A stretch of DNA of 64,000 nt, from the NCBI RefSeq assembly GCF_010389155.1, contig NC_057766.1, forward strand, positions 43,968,463-44,032,462, given 5' to 3'. Both the position numbers and the translations under genes were made by a program. Shown here piece by piece: positions 10,843 through 23,397 of the stretch (the stretch's first letter is position 1; each line of letters starts with the position of its first letter). The notes beneath the pieces were generated by a model, which had not been told where the DNA came from, did not search any database, and worked only from the letters and a program-made list of their open reading frames with translations. This DNA comes from Erigeron canadensis. Its lineage: Eukaryota; Streptophyta; Magnoliopsida; Asterales; Asteraceae.

Positions 10843-12716
10843 TTAAGAAAAGCTTGGGCTTGGTGGAGCAGCACCACCATAACCACCACCTCCACGACCA
10901 AAGCTAGGCCTCCCTCCAGGACCCTGCAAATTATAGTTTATTACAGTTAAGTCACAGATTGTAAATAGCAACCTTCACTCTCTTAGTATATAAGTTAGTC
11001 TAAAGCACACTAACTTCACAGATCAAACATATCTTATAAATAAGTAAGTCTAAAGCACGCTAACTTTACAGATCAAACATACAATATTCTTGCTTATCTA
11101 TGAGCAGTGTTCAGTAAGTGGTGAAAGTGTGGTTTGTACCGTGTCATGCTTTAGTGCAAAAACATTGGTACAATTGTAAAAGGAAAAAAAATGTTTGCAG
11201 CTATAGTGCTTATTACTTAATAAGCACACAATCAGAGCTGCATACATATATGCAAAATATAAGAAGCACCACCTAGAACTTGAAACAAGAGATTGAAGAA
11301 AACCATATACCTTTTAAATTTATATATGAGACATTCATCTAAAGAACCAATATGATTCCTTGTCTGGACAGTTTTGTCTAATTCAAATTTCATTAGTTAC
11401 ACATGTATATAATGTATATAATCTTTATCGAGTACTTGCAACATATCTATTGCAATGTGCCAACCAAAACTGTGTCTATGGTAATCTAATCAAATGACCG
11501 ATATAAGTTTGGGAGGGTTCCACAAATTACAAGTAAGAAAAAACAGAAAAAGATCACAGGCAGCATGACTTAACATATGAGCTTGGCCTGACAACATTTC
11601 AAAGTTAACTAGCATACCATGGTAATGCACACATGCTAAAAGATTCGTATTCTCACTGACTTTGTGGCACCATAAATGAATGCCAAGACAAACATTTCCA
11701 AATCGAATAACATATAATTAACAGGGTCGATTCAAAAACTTGGAATGAAATTGCCAGTAGGCACGAAAATGATACAAATGACTGGCAAATCAACTCCAAC
11801 ATAAACAAGCAAGCAATGAATAAACACAAAAAATCAATTGCTATAAACAGATATCACAAACAACAGTCAAAGCATTACACAAGTCGAACCAGATATGATA
11901 AACAGCATATGAATAAGCACAAAAAATAGTGAAAAACATTACCCTGTTGAAAGCAGGCTGGTAATCAGCTGGAGCGCCACCTTTGTCTCCACCAAAATCT
12001 CCAGCAGGTCCTCTAGGTCCACCACGGTATCCATCCCTATCACCGAACCTCGGTCTATCCCCTTCCCTTGGTGGGCCACTACACATATTCACACAAAACC
12101 CCATAAATTAAACCACATCATTTCCATTTAAAAATCACATCAATCTTCTTTTTATAAAGACATGAACAATATGTAGACAGTGCTGAAACTGTAAAATAAT
12201 TGGGAAAAAATAAAATATACCGAGGGCGATCACCGCCGCCCATGGGGCGGCCAAGAGGCTTGGCAGACTTCTTGAGAGTAGCGGGGACAATGTCAGAAGG
12301 GAGGTTCAAGTAAGTCCTCAAAAACTCAATGCCGTCGTTAGTGAGATACCAGTAGTAATGCATCCACGCAAATGTTTCCTTGACGTATTCCTTTGATTTG
12401 AAGCTTTGCATCAGCTTTATCACCTGCAAATTTGGTACATCTATTTCTGGATGTTTTGCCAAATTGTAATCCTTCTTTGCAAAACACACTCCCTCTGCAT
12501 AACAGCAATTAATTTATTATTATCAATTTGTTAGATTTGCAGAACTAGATAAAAATGATACCTTGGAAGAGGTATTTGGATATGGCTTTGCGGTTCTTGT
12601 CAGGGATGATCTGTAGATTTTACACACACAAAAAGAAACATATATAATTAATAACTATAGATAATGATTGTTTCATGATATTATTTTTTCAACAAATGAA
12701 AAGGGAGAACTACCAT
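10843..12716 (-). CDS. RPS10: 40S ribosomal protein eS10
   Basis: A component of the small cytosolic ribosomal subunit, near the mRNA entry side and the beak. Five exons on the minus strand: 12714-12716 (the ATG alone), 12562-12610, 12221-12494, 11943-12078 and 10843-10923, together 180 residues. Recognisable parts are [76 protein letters not shown] and the Gly/Arg-rich tail ([26 protein letters not shown]). The splice phases agree at every junction and the length is normal for plants. The first intron starts immediately after the ATG, so no other codon is read from exon 1. Start and stop are both assigned from the family alignment by eye. Confidence 0.95.
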
Positions 12717-14889
12717 GACTGCGGCGGCTGCTTCAAGACGGCGAATGGACGAGAGTTAGAGAGGAAGGTTGTGTTGTTTGTGTTTGTGAAAAAGAAAAAC
12801 AAAAGAGAACCCTACTTAGATAAGGTGTTGTTGTGCGGATCGACTTTTGGTTGTTAAATTTAAAGCCCGTTTTTTTGGGCTCTTGAATTATCCGGGCCGG
12901 GCCTTTTCATTTTTTTCCAATTATATCTACCACATTTTATTTATGAAAAATGATAAATCCTCCCAATAATATAGCCTAAAAATCTTCTTAAGACTATAAG
13001 AATGTGACATGTGTTCTCTTTCTTAATTTTGTCCCTTCATTTTTCCATATGTCACCATCCTATAACTTGTCACCATCCTATAACTTTTAAGTTATTTTAT
13101 TAGAAGGATTGATTGATTGTTTCTCTTTAATTTAACATGATTTACTGTATTTAGACAATGATCTGTTATCTCATTTGACATAAAAGGATAATCTTAGAGA
13201 GGTCCAAACATACTTTTAAAACTATCATTCACTTTAACGGGACATTTATTTATAAAGTTTTAAAAACTTAAGTCATACTTAAGATTGATTTTTTTAAAAA
13301 ATTTCTAAGTACTTACAACAAAATCACTTTTTTCCATTCACACAAATCTATCTTACCTATCATACATAAGTGTCAACTATCATTGCTTGTAAGTTGTAGC
13401 AAAAACTACAAACACCCACCATTGAAATTGCCAAGACAAGCGAATAACGCTCAAAATCATCCAAAAATACTAAAAGTCACAAATAAACTCTTGATAGATC
13501 AAGAAATTATTTGTATCCCATCTACTAAAACATTTTCTCCATAATTTGAAATACTTGTATTCCACATATAGGGCAAAAAAAAAAAATGCTACATCTTGTT
13601 CATACATTACAATTAAGGCAAGAAATAATTCTCTATTTCTCTAAACCCAAATGCCCGACAAATTAAAAAGAAATCAGTTGTCCAAATATTGTGCTCAAAT
13701 AACCAAATGTCAAGCTTGATTACAAAAATGAAATGCTTCAATAGTATTCTAATCTTATAAGTTATTGATATGTGAGATTTTCAATCATAAAAAACACACT
13801 TTAGACATTATATATGAGCAACAAAACTATGATTTAGTCTAATCACGATGAAAGAATGAACTACTAAAATCAACAATGACCGTGTAGTGAACTTGATCTT
13901 TTCTATGGAATCTATTATGGCCAAAGGGTAGAGGACAACAATACAGTAAGATAAATTACCTTTGGATTGAAGACCATGTCCTTTGTTCATGAAGTTCAGG
14001 AACATGTGGTTTTTTGAAAGAACATTCGTTATTGCTGCAAGCCTGCAATAGTTATTAACAGTTGGTTGTATTTGGGAATTTTTATTGCTTGTGAAGTACA
14101 AAGTTCAAATAATGAACATTTTGAATTTGAACTGGATAACCCTAATAAGTTTTTTAAGTTTTCATAAACAGATTTTACATATGGTCATTTTTTGGTCAAA
14201 AAAAAATTTATTTATAGGTAAATTAACTATTTACCCATGCCTTTTACAGATTGAGACAATATTTCATTTCACACATTTGTTGTAGTCTCAAAATAACAAA
14301 AATGTCTCGTCGAGTCATTTTATTTAATAATTTCATAACCAATCACAATTTGCCAAACATAAGATGATTTTTTAATTTACCTATAATACATAATAAAGGA
14401 AACGGTTTTTAGAAAATCTCAATGAAATATCTAAAATATTCATTTCTTTTATTAATTTTAAGATAAACATCTCTGCCTATATACTTATAATATCTTAATG
14501 AAATAATTTACAACATAAATTTTCAATATTTAAAAATAACTATACTACTTACTTTAACGTCATTTATTTTTACATTCACTACTATTGCCGCCCACCACCC
14601 GCCACTGTCGTTATTCGTTGACGCTATCATCACCATCATCACCCCGCGTCACTATTACCATCGTCGTTGGATTGCGTAACCATATGAAAACAGTTGTACC
14701 ATATAAAACCACAAATATTTAGAATTCATCCACTATCGAACTAACCTCACATACTGCTAGACCAAAGCCCTTCGAATTACTCAAGTCGTCTTAATAATAA
14801 CACACTGTCATTTTACAGTAACAGGGTGCATCCACATATCTCGCATATCAACCCTAATCACCAATAGCCCCTGCTGCTCGCCCAAACGG
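12717..14889. other. Gene-free spacer with degenerate repeats
   Basis: The eS10 5' flank is followed by AT-rich DNA. Around 12950-13030 the sequence resembles one arm of the MITE at 49176-49350 (shared GCCTAAAAATC and GACATGT words). Around 13051-13087 an 18-bp word (GTCACCATCCTATAACTT) is directly repeated. At 14575-14680 there is a CCG/CCA-trinucleotide-rich tract like those next to the Helitron-like ends elsewhere. No gene was recognised. Confidence 0.45.
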
Positions 14890-17603
14890 AGATAACACCA
14901 CCCGCCAACAAACCCCTGAAACAATTTCTCGGAGCATTTAGAGCTTTATACTTTGGTCTTTCTTCCGTCGCTCTCTGGCTCGGTGCTCTTCCTCTACATC
15001 TGAGCACCTGCAGTAAACTCGATGGTTGCACTTGCGGAGTGAATTTCAAGCTCTATCAGTCAGCCTCGTAAGTGTCATTCTTTAAATATATTTACATTTT
15101 TTGACTTGTAAAATTGTCAATTTCCTATATTATTTTAAAATAAAATTGTGCACTGCAACTGTTTGATATTTTGCCTCTGAGAATGATTTTTACATAGCTT
15201 TTATTTTCTTTCAGTTTTTTTTTTGTTGTCAGGATGCTTATGTTGAGCTGCTACTACGCTACACCAAATTTAATTGGGAGATTGCCATTCATTGAATTCC
15301 CAAAGAAAGCTAGCAACTTTGTGGTAAGCCTTACTCTACTGAACTATTAATCGAATCAGATAAATAGCTCGTTGGCATGTTAGGTCAAGTTTGTAGATTC
15401 CACTGTTAAAATCTGATGCTTTTTGCCCTTAAAAAGTAACTATCGCGGTAGAAAATTAGAAGCGAAATGAGTTTGTGAACGCTGCTGCGTCTTGCTAAAT
15501 CTGTAGTTTTGGTGATGGTTATCCGGAACCACTTATCATGAGTGTTCTTAGAAGGTTTAGATGTTAGTCTGATATTCAACTATTATAATATGAAAGTAGG
15601 GATTTCAATGGCTGTCATGAAATATGAGAAACTGGGTTGTTGCAGTACATGGTTAAGCGCCATCAGTAGTTGAGCTTTTCATGATAATAAATGAGTTATT
15701 AGTTTTAGGATCTAATTCATTTGATGGGAACTTCGGACCTTTTTTTCCTCACTAGGGAAGCCAAATCACCACCTCTCTTTTCCGTTTTGCATTAAATGGT
15801 ATGTCTGTTTCTTTGTCAGATCAGCTACCTTTTCAAAGTTTGGATAACAATTAGGCTTACCTCTAATAACCAACTGTTAAGGTTTATATCCATTCTGGGA
15901 CCTCCCGTTTGGGTACACGTGCTTCCTGAATTCTTGTAAAGTGTGACATGTGTTACGAGTTTCTGTCACGAATCTTACGGCATGGCTTGTTTTAACTGAA
16001 TCTTCTCATGAAGAATGCCAACTGGTTTGCGGTTTCTGTAGGCGTTGGCATGTCATACTCGAATTCCTTATAACTTGAGTTAATAGACAGGTTGACGAAG
16101 ATAGAAATGAATGTCTATATAAATGTCCATCTAAACTGTTCCCTTAAATATGCAATTATTGTTTGTATCTGCAAGTATTGTTGTTGTCAGAAAGTATTAC
16201 ATGATCATTACTTTTGATTTCTTGATTTTCGTCCCTCTTTTTTACATCAGTTGTAGCAAATTCCAGGTATGTGCAGCGAAAGGTCCTCGGCCAAGATATC
16301 CACGAGTTTGGAAAACAAGACCCAAAATCGGAACTGTTTCTAAATCGTTAAAACTTGTCGAATGTGTACGTTTTGTGTTTACTAGTCTTAGAGTAATTGG
16401 TTCTATAATAATAGCCTTTATGATGTTTAAACTGGGTTTTCATCATTTTGTACCAGATAAAGGGATTATCAAATGTCAAAGAGGAAGTCTATGGGGCTCT
16501 TGATTCTTTCATTGCATGGGATCTGGAATTTCCTTTGATTACCGTAAAAAAAGCATTAAAAGCACTAGAATATGAGAAGGAATGGAAAAGGATAATACAA
16601 GTAAGAAGTGACTGTGACTCCGTGTAACATTTTTTATTTTCCTTTCTTTTTGTCCGTTATTTCAGTTTGCTGTTTGAGTTTCGTGAAATTTTTTCTAAAT
16701 TAAATGTGTAAAAGGTGACCAAGTGGATGCTAAGCAAAGGCCAAGGAAGGACAATGGGGAGCTATTATTTATTGTTATATGCATTGGCGGAGGATGGAAG
16801 AATCGATGAAGCCGAAGAATTATGGTCGAAGTTATTCTCTGATAACTTAGAAAGTATGCCTCGAATGTTCTTTGATAGAATGATTACCATTTATTACCAG
16901 AGGCAAATGCATGACAAGATGTTTGAGGTACTTTTGCCTTCCTTATCAGTTATCACTAATCAAGTGGCAAAATCGGAGGGTCGGATTGGTTAGTTAAAGG
17001 GTCATTTTTAGTACTGAAACAGGGTTGTAGTGGATTGATCTGCTAACACTTTTGAAAAACAATGTAATTGACTATTGATCAGAAAAACAATATAATTGAC
17101 TAATTGTAATACTAAATCTATATCTTTGAATAAAACAATTTGGGGCGGTCGACTTTCGACTCTTTCCCCTTTAAGCTATATTTTTCTATTTGAACCATTT
17201 AGAGACCAAATTATGATCCAGATCGACCCATTCAAATGTAAATGGGTCAAAATCGAGCGGTCTATTCGTTTGTTTGATATCTATTTAACACTCTTGAATT
17301 TGCTATTAGGTTTTTGCTGATATGGAAGAACTTGGTATCCGACCTACTGTTTCAATCGTTAACATGGTTGGAGATGTATTTCAAAAGTTAGGAATGTTGG
17401 ACAAGTACCAAAAGTTGTTGAAGAAATACCCTCCACCTAAATGGGAGTATAGATACATAAAAGGGAAACGTGTTAAAATCCGATCACAGAATCTAAAACA
17501 ACCTGAAAATGATAACAAAGAGGTCATTGAGGTTAGCAATGAAGCAAATGACGAGGAATCCAGCTCAGATCAATATGAAGTGGATGAAAATGATCTTCTA
17601 TAG
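14890..17603 (+). CDS. EMB1417-like pentatricopeptide (PPR) protein
   Basis: A small P-type PPR protein resembling Arabidopsis EMB1417 (At4g21190). An untranslated first exon probably ends at 15068 (donor GTAAGT). Coding exons are 15234-15323, 16267-16365, 16457-16600, 16715-16927 and 17310-17603, all phase 0, giving 279 residues. The conserved core reads [63 protein letters not shown] and [19 protein letters not shown], then [19 protein letters not shown]. The tail is acidic and rich in Ser and Glu. The hydrophobic/basic N-terminus ([19 protein letters not shown]) could be an organelle presequence. The family is thought to act on organelle RNA, and loss of the Arabidopsis gene is embryo-lethal. 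The RNA target cannot be read from sequence. I chose the ATG at 15234 because it is the first in frame after the acceptor. Confidence 0.88.
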
Positions 17604-18730
17604 CTGGATGAACATGGTGAATAATTTTCCTTTGGTACAATGATAGCTGGAAATATATGAGGTGATTAGGACTTCCTTGTTAATTTTCTGTAATCCTTAT
17701 TGTACTCTATGTCAGTTGGAATACGAGTATAATACATGAAATTATTAACGGAGTATTAGTATACCAGATCAATTACATGTGTAAATGATAATGATAAGTA
17801 TGGTGTCCAAATTTGAGTATAAATCGTTTTGATTTTTGCATTTTGATTCTTTCATGTTTTTTTTTTTTTTTGTTTTTTTGTTTTTTTTTTCTGAACGGCC
17901 AACAAACAACATTCATATCATTATTCAAAAATAATACGAGTACATATCAACCTAGAATGTTTGTTGTATCTGAAAAGCACCAAAGACTACACAATACCAT
18001 ATTTTTACTTTTTCAGAATGAAATGACAAACTCAGAAGTTTAGAAAGACCTCCTTTGCTCCCATTATAATGCGTTGAATTTCGCCTAATTCATGTGTTTT
18101 ATAACTATACTTCTATGATTGTTTTAGGCCCAAGCGTTGTTACTTTCTCGTTTGACTTGCCCTATGTCTCAATTACTCTGACATAAGTTCAAATAAATTT
18201 ACACGCTTTAATTTGTTAAAGACACAAAATAAAACTCAAATCTACCTGTTGTTAAAAACAAAGTAGGCGATGTTCGATGTTCGTTACCCACATTGACAGA
18301 TGGTGCTGGGGCATTAGCATGATAATGATGTTCTAATGATTATGGTTGGTTTAGAAGGACGGAGTTGACTTTGTATTACAGTTCCTGTTTTTATCGTTTG
18401 ACTTTGGACGTCTTTATATAAGTGTCCAGTTTTATGTCTTTTCCTTTGTAAGCATGGGGGACTTTTAGTTAGACGTGGGCCTTCAGTTTTTTACCTTGTC
18501 GTTTTTCCTTCTGTTTTAGACTTTCCAAAGTCCAGTAGATCCTGAGTAGTGTCGTCTGCAGATATTGATTAGAACTAAATCTTTTCAAGATATAATAATG
18601 TTTTTAAACTAAAATTGGGTGCATGGATATTTAAGATGGATACTTTGATTGTTATATAAATGGACATCTATATATGATGGATATAAGTTTTCATTAAATA
18701 TGATAAAACTGTTATTCTAGCTAGCTAGTT
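17604..18730. other. PPR gene 3' flank, gene-free
   Basis: It contains a T-rich tract (17850-17895) and AT-rich sequence without credible frames. Nothing else was recognised. Confidence 0.4.
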
Positions 18731-18734
18731 AGTG

Positions 18735-18905
18735 ATCAAAGAGCCAGGGAACCTCTTCTGCATGCCAAACCCATGATGTGGTCTCTACCCCAACACTACC
18801 ACTAAACGTGGCCCATCATCTTATCTCTCCAATGTTTGACAAGACTCGAACCTTTGTGACCCAATAGTCAACCACTTAAGTCCTCTCCCCCCATATTGGG
18901 TTCAT
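18735..18905 (-). mobile_element. tRNA-derived SINE-like sequence
   Basis: On the minus strand an A-box-like CTTAAGTGGTTGA (about 18868-18880) is followed by a B box GGTTCGAGTC (18843-18852). This is the spacing of an RNA polymerase III internal promoter. The adjoining GC-richer sequence differs from its AT-rich surroundings. No clean target duplication was found. Confidence 0.5.
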
Positions 18906-19776
18906 GTATTTTCCATTTTCTATTTATTGTAAATTTGGAATATATGATCCATCGACCAAAAAAAGTTATACGGAGTATATATTATCACATCTTATATAAA
19001 TCAAATTAAAACGTGATATATTGTATGATATTGATATTTACCTTTCTCTTTTTCAAATATTTCATTGGATATTAGATCAACTAGTGACCAAAACTCAAAA
19101 CAAAAATAAAACATTAACTTCAACATAACTAGGGTATTTACACGTTTTATTTCAACGTAAAACAAACACTTCTTTAGGTTGTACATTCAACTCATCAGGA
19201 ATTAGAACACTTTCAAACAGCCAATTTAAATATAGTCAATTAACTCTACATTTATATTCAAAACGATTGCTATTTGGTTTTTCTCACATGTGCTTGCAAA
19301 TTTGCACTTGTTACCAAACTTAATGTTGGAGCTTACGAAGAATAAACATAGTTCTTAGTAACATACATACATACATACATAACATATGTTGTTTTTATGG
19401 TATATCTTTCAAGGAAACTAAAAGCTAACGACCCTTTTAATTTCTCACAAATGTTCCTTTGCATATATCTGTGTCATTACTAGTTAATACTACATGTCTA
19501 AATCTACTAATCTAGTATAGACGTATACTGAGGAAATTATTGTAGGGGGAAATGGGGGTGGGATTTAGTACCAGAAAAATCTACAAAAGATTGGAGCACT
19601 TACAAAGTGGGTCCATACTCATATCTTATTGGGCCATTGACAAAAAAAATTTACCAAGTTGTTAACATTTTAGAACACATTATATATGTAGTTTGCTTAT
19701 ATATAGAGACATAAAACCGGTATAAAAAGGTGATCCATATATGGAAGCAGTAAGCTACGTACCCAATCATTTATTC

Positions 19777-20260
19777 ACTTACACTTGTTTTTAACAATTG
19801 TGAAAAATTTGCTTAATTTATTCATATTTAAAAAAGTATAAAAAATATTCACCTATAAAACTATGAAGAAATTTGAAAAATTATAACTTTTTCACACTTA
19901 TATATTTGAAAAAAAAAATTTCCACACTTTTAAATGTGTAAAAGTATATTAATCGTTCACACTTAGAAGTGTCATGATTAATTTGTAACTGTGAAGAGAA
20001 ATGTGAAAAATTTAGATGTTATAATTTGACTTTCACCTTTTTAAATGTGAATATGTTTGACATTTGTTCACACGTATTTTTGGATGTGAACTTTTTCTTT
20101 CCACATATATAAGTGTGAAAAAATTATAAATTTTTAAATTTCTTCACACTCTTAAATATGTATAATTTTTTAAATATTTTAAGTGTGAACAAATTAATAA
20201 GTTTTTCCACACTTCTTAAAAGTAGGTATGAATAAATGACATTTTTGTTGTAGTGTATTA
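19777..20260. mobile_element. CACTA-like non-autonomous element with subterminal repeats
   Basis: The right end reads TTTTTGTTGTAGTG, the reverse complement of the plant CACTA terminus CACTACAACAAAAA. The interior carries roughly ten short words of the TTCACACTT / AAGTGTGAA type in both orientations, as in En/Spm subterminal regions. The left end (CACTTACACTTGTTTTT, about 19777) is degenerate and a 3-bp target duplication is not clear. It may be a truncated end only. Confidence 0.55.
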
Positions 20261-20614
20261 GATTTATATCACAAATCCACAAAGTAAGAAATTATGCACT
20301 TTTAAACCATTAATTAATACATAATGAGAAATTATATACCTTCTTCCGAATGAACCATTTATACATGTTAGAAAATCATTTATGAATGTGGATCAAATCT
20401 TCTTATAAGTGACTCACTATCTCCATCGCTAATCAATTAAAGTATATCAAGGATCTATTGTAAAAAATAACTGGATTGTCTTGTAGTAGTATTTAAGAGC
20501 ATGCTAGCTGCAAATGGGTGAAATGGTCCATACACCCACCAAACCAAAACACATACAAACAATCGCATTGTTGGCTTGGTGAAAAGCAAAGATGAATTGA
20601 AAGCGGCCTTCCTT

Positions 20615-20817
20615 TTGACTTTTTTTTTTCTTCTCAATTGTCAACCCTAAACAACACAAAAAGTTAGCATACACTAGTATTCTTCCATTAGTAGTAACCC
20701 GGCTACACACTATATATATACTGCCTTTTCTCTATATTGATACATATAATAAAGTCATATATTTTTATATGACTTTATTATATACACTGTTTTTAATCTC
20801 TCTGTTTTTAAAGTCAA
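20615..20817. promoter_or_regulatory. W-box cluster upstream of the WRKY gene
   Basis: Three TTGAC cores lie within 280 bp of the ATG: TTGACT at 20615-20620 on the plus strand, and GTCAA/AGTCAA (minus-strand TTGAC) at 20640-20644 and 20812-20817. WRKY proteins bind this motif, so auto- or cross-regulation is plausible. Confidence 0.45.
20744..20783. repeat. Perfect 18-bp inverted repeat with 4-nt loop in the WRKY promoter
   Basis: Arm ATATAATAAAGTCATATA (20744-20761) is the exact reverse complement of 20766-20783, separated by TTTT. It lies about 110 bp before the WRKY ATG, close to the expected TATA/transcription-start region. Confidence 0.8.
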
Positions 20818-20893
20818 CGCTGGTAATTTTAAGACATATATATACACTTACATATATAATACAGTAAGTTTTAGGGCGATTATATTTTTATAT

Positions 20894-22457
20894 ATGGATG
20901 ATGATCAATGGGATCTGCATGCGGTGGTGAGGAGTTGCACCACCGCTGGTGCGGCTGCTGGGAATGCCAGGCCCACCACAATAGAGGATTACGACGATGG
21001 TACGTACAACTTGGAAAGTTTAGCGTCGGCATCTGAAAATGAGAGCAACCCATTTGCATTATTTTCATCAACAAATTCCGGTGGTGGATTGGAGGATGTA
21101 TACAAAGCAGGGTGTAGTAGTAGTATTGATGTGGATGGTGAAGGATTCGTAGTACACCAACAATTACCGATGTTGACAGATTCTCATTCCTTTTCCATGC
21201 ACGCCATGATGAATTCTAATTCCACACGTCCCAGAAAAAGGTATTTAATTATGCACACTCCAATTAGGGAAGTGATCTGTACACCACTTGATTTTGACCG
21301 TATACCACCAAACATGCTATATAGTATTGTACTATACAACACTATCGACTTTTCTAATTAAATAAAGCTTCACTAACTGATTAATTAGAGATTTCATATA
21401 GTTATGGTCTGAGTGCATTATTTTTCACACAGATTATTATTTGATAGGACGGACAATTGTTGATGTTTAACTATACGGAGTAATTAATTAAGATTGATCA
21501 GGTCATCAGGGTCAAGTAGTACTCGATATTGGTACTAAAGTATGGGATGATTAATTCATCTTTTAATGATGTTATCAATATGAAAGTAAGATTAAATTAA
21601 ATTTGAAATTGAAGGAAAAACCAGGAGAAGACGGTGTTTCAATTGACACAAGAAGACTTAAGTAATGATTTGTGGGCATGGCGGAAATACGGTCAAAAAC
21701 CCATCAAAGGATCCCCTTTTCCAAGGTATAGTATAGTATATCTTGAATTAATCTTTGCTATAATGGTATCTACATGTGCTCCATTTAATTTGTTGTTTTC
21801 CTCCGTTTTCACTTAAGTTACATCTTATCACCATATATAAACAACAAAGAATTAATTAGTACTACTACGGATAATTACATGTTCAGTGTACGTGGAGATA
21901 TACATTGTGAAAAGTATAGAATTAGTGGTAACAATTTTAGAAAATGTAATCTTGGCAATTTCTTAAAAATTAAGAGTAATGATTTTTTGCTTTGGATTGG
22001 ATTATATATGTTCAGAAACTACTACAGATGTAGCACAACAAAAGCTTGTGGGGCAAAGAAACAAGTGGAACGGAGCCCCGTGGACACAACCATCTTTATA
22101 GTTTCATATTCGGGTGAGCACATTCACCCTCGACCCACTCACCGCAGTTCTTTAGCCGGCAGCACAAGGAGCAATAAATTCAATACTACTACTAATGAAA
22201 ACAGCAGCAAACCACCTACTCTTGCTGCTGGCGATACTAGTGTTGCCGAGCACCCTCCATGCTCTTCCTCTTCTCCAGCCTCTACTTCAAGCTTCTCATC
22301 AACGACGTCCTTTAAAGATAATGACGAGTGTGAAATCAATGATGAACGACGTAGTGGATACAATGAAAACATCCTCAAACCGATGCATGAAGATGTATTA
22401 AAAAGGTTTCGAAACCTGAATAGTAGCACTAGTAGTGGCAGGGGCAGTAGCTTTTAA
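20894..22457 (+). CDS. WRKY transcription factor, group IIe (WRKY22/27/29-like)
   Basis: Exons 20894-21240, 21615-21725 and 22016-22457 join with phases 2 and 2 to give 299 residues. The N-terminus ([14 protein letters not shown]) and the basic stretch RPRKRKNQEK before the domain are typical of the WRKY22/27/29 clade. The DNA-binding domain reads [20 protein letters not shown] / [20 protein letters not shown] with an intact WRKYGQK heptapeptide. Its zinc finger is C-X5-C-X23-H-X-H. The second intron falls in the conserved Pro-Arg position that interrupts most WRKY domains. The tail is Ser/Thr-rich ([17 protein letters not shown]). Clade members act in the nucleus downstream of MAP kinase cascades in pattern-triggered immunity and in senescence; the exact orthologue cannot be fixed by eye. 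Confidence 0.93.
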
Positions 22458-23064
22458 TCTTAACAATTTTTTTTCCTTTAAGGCTTTTCAAGATACACAA
22501 TTTAATGTGGAACTCTTGAGAATGCTAAAAGATATATAATATCAATAAAAAGTTACAATTTATTCTATACAAATTGCAACTTTCTTTCCGTGCGTTTATA
22601 TTTTTGTATGTCAATTTATTAATTCATGAATAATGTAGTTGTAGATTCATATACAGAAGAGTTCGGTGATTTTAAATAGAAATTTGCTACAATGACAACA
22701 TGGTGCTGGTATATATATTAATGTGTATTTTTCTTGCATCAAATTCAAAAGTCGGGTAATTTTATATGAAGGGTATATGTATATTACGGCAGTGATATTC
22801 ATAGAACAACATTTAAACATCTACAATATAAATATAAATTTTAATACACAAAATATAACTAATACTGCAATATTTGTTGTAAATGTATACATTTTGTTGT
22901 AGCTATATCATTTCCCGTATATGTAGGTTACTGGTACGTTTTAGAGATGTCTTTAAGAGAAATCCTTTTAAATCCAATGATTTTAGTGATGGTTATTGAT
23001 AAGGTTTTTGATAATAAAAAAACAATCAGATTTTTGTAAAATTGAAGTAACATATATCTATACT
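22458..23064. other. WRKY 3' flank, AT-rich, no gene seen
   Basis: A polyadenylation-like AATAAA occurs near 22545. The remainder is AT-rich with no frame or element boundary that I can support. Confidence 0.4.
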
Positions 23065-23397
23065 TCTATACTCCTTATTAAAGATTATACACCCCTCTCA
23101 AAATGGAAAGTGTTACCAAAATGTCACATGCGAAATTACCAAAATGTCCTTAATAAACACCTCACCATGGAAGGGTTTTTATAAATTACCAAATTTACCT
23201 TTAATGAATTAATTTACATCCTAAACCCTTATCTTGTTAATTTACATTCTAAGTTCTTATCTTATAAAATAGTTCTATTATATAAACATCAACTTACACC
23301 ACTCGACACCAATTGTCGATGTCATCACCACGCGTCACCAGCCCCACTACACCGTCGTCGCTGTTACCGCCGCCGCATTGCGCGGATACCATGCTTG
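23065..23397 (+). mobile_element. Helitron-like non-autonomous element, copy B
   Basis: It starts TCTATACTCCTTATTAAAG and ends with hairpin CCGC-CGCATTGC-GCGG followed 8 nt later by CTTG, a variant of the usual CTAG. The interior (lines around 23100-23300, and the motif CACTCGACACCAATTGTCGA) matches the opposite-strand copy at 27425-27747, which supports one family. Confidence 0.62.

Noticed and set aside
14858..15049. Minus-strand ORF over the PPR 5' exon
   Set aside because: Shadow of the untranslated first exon of the plus-strand PPR gene, which has a good donor at its end.
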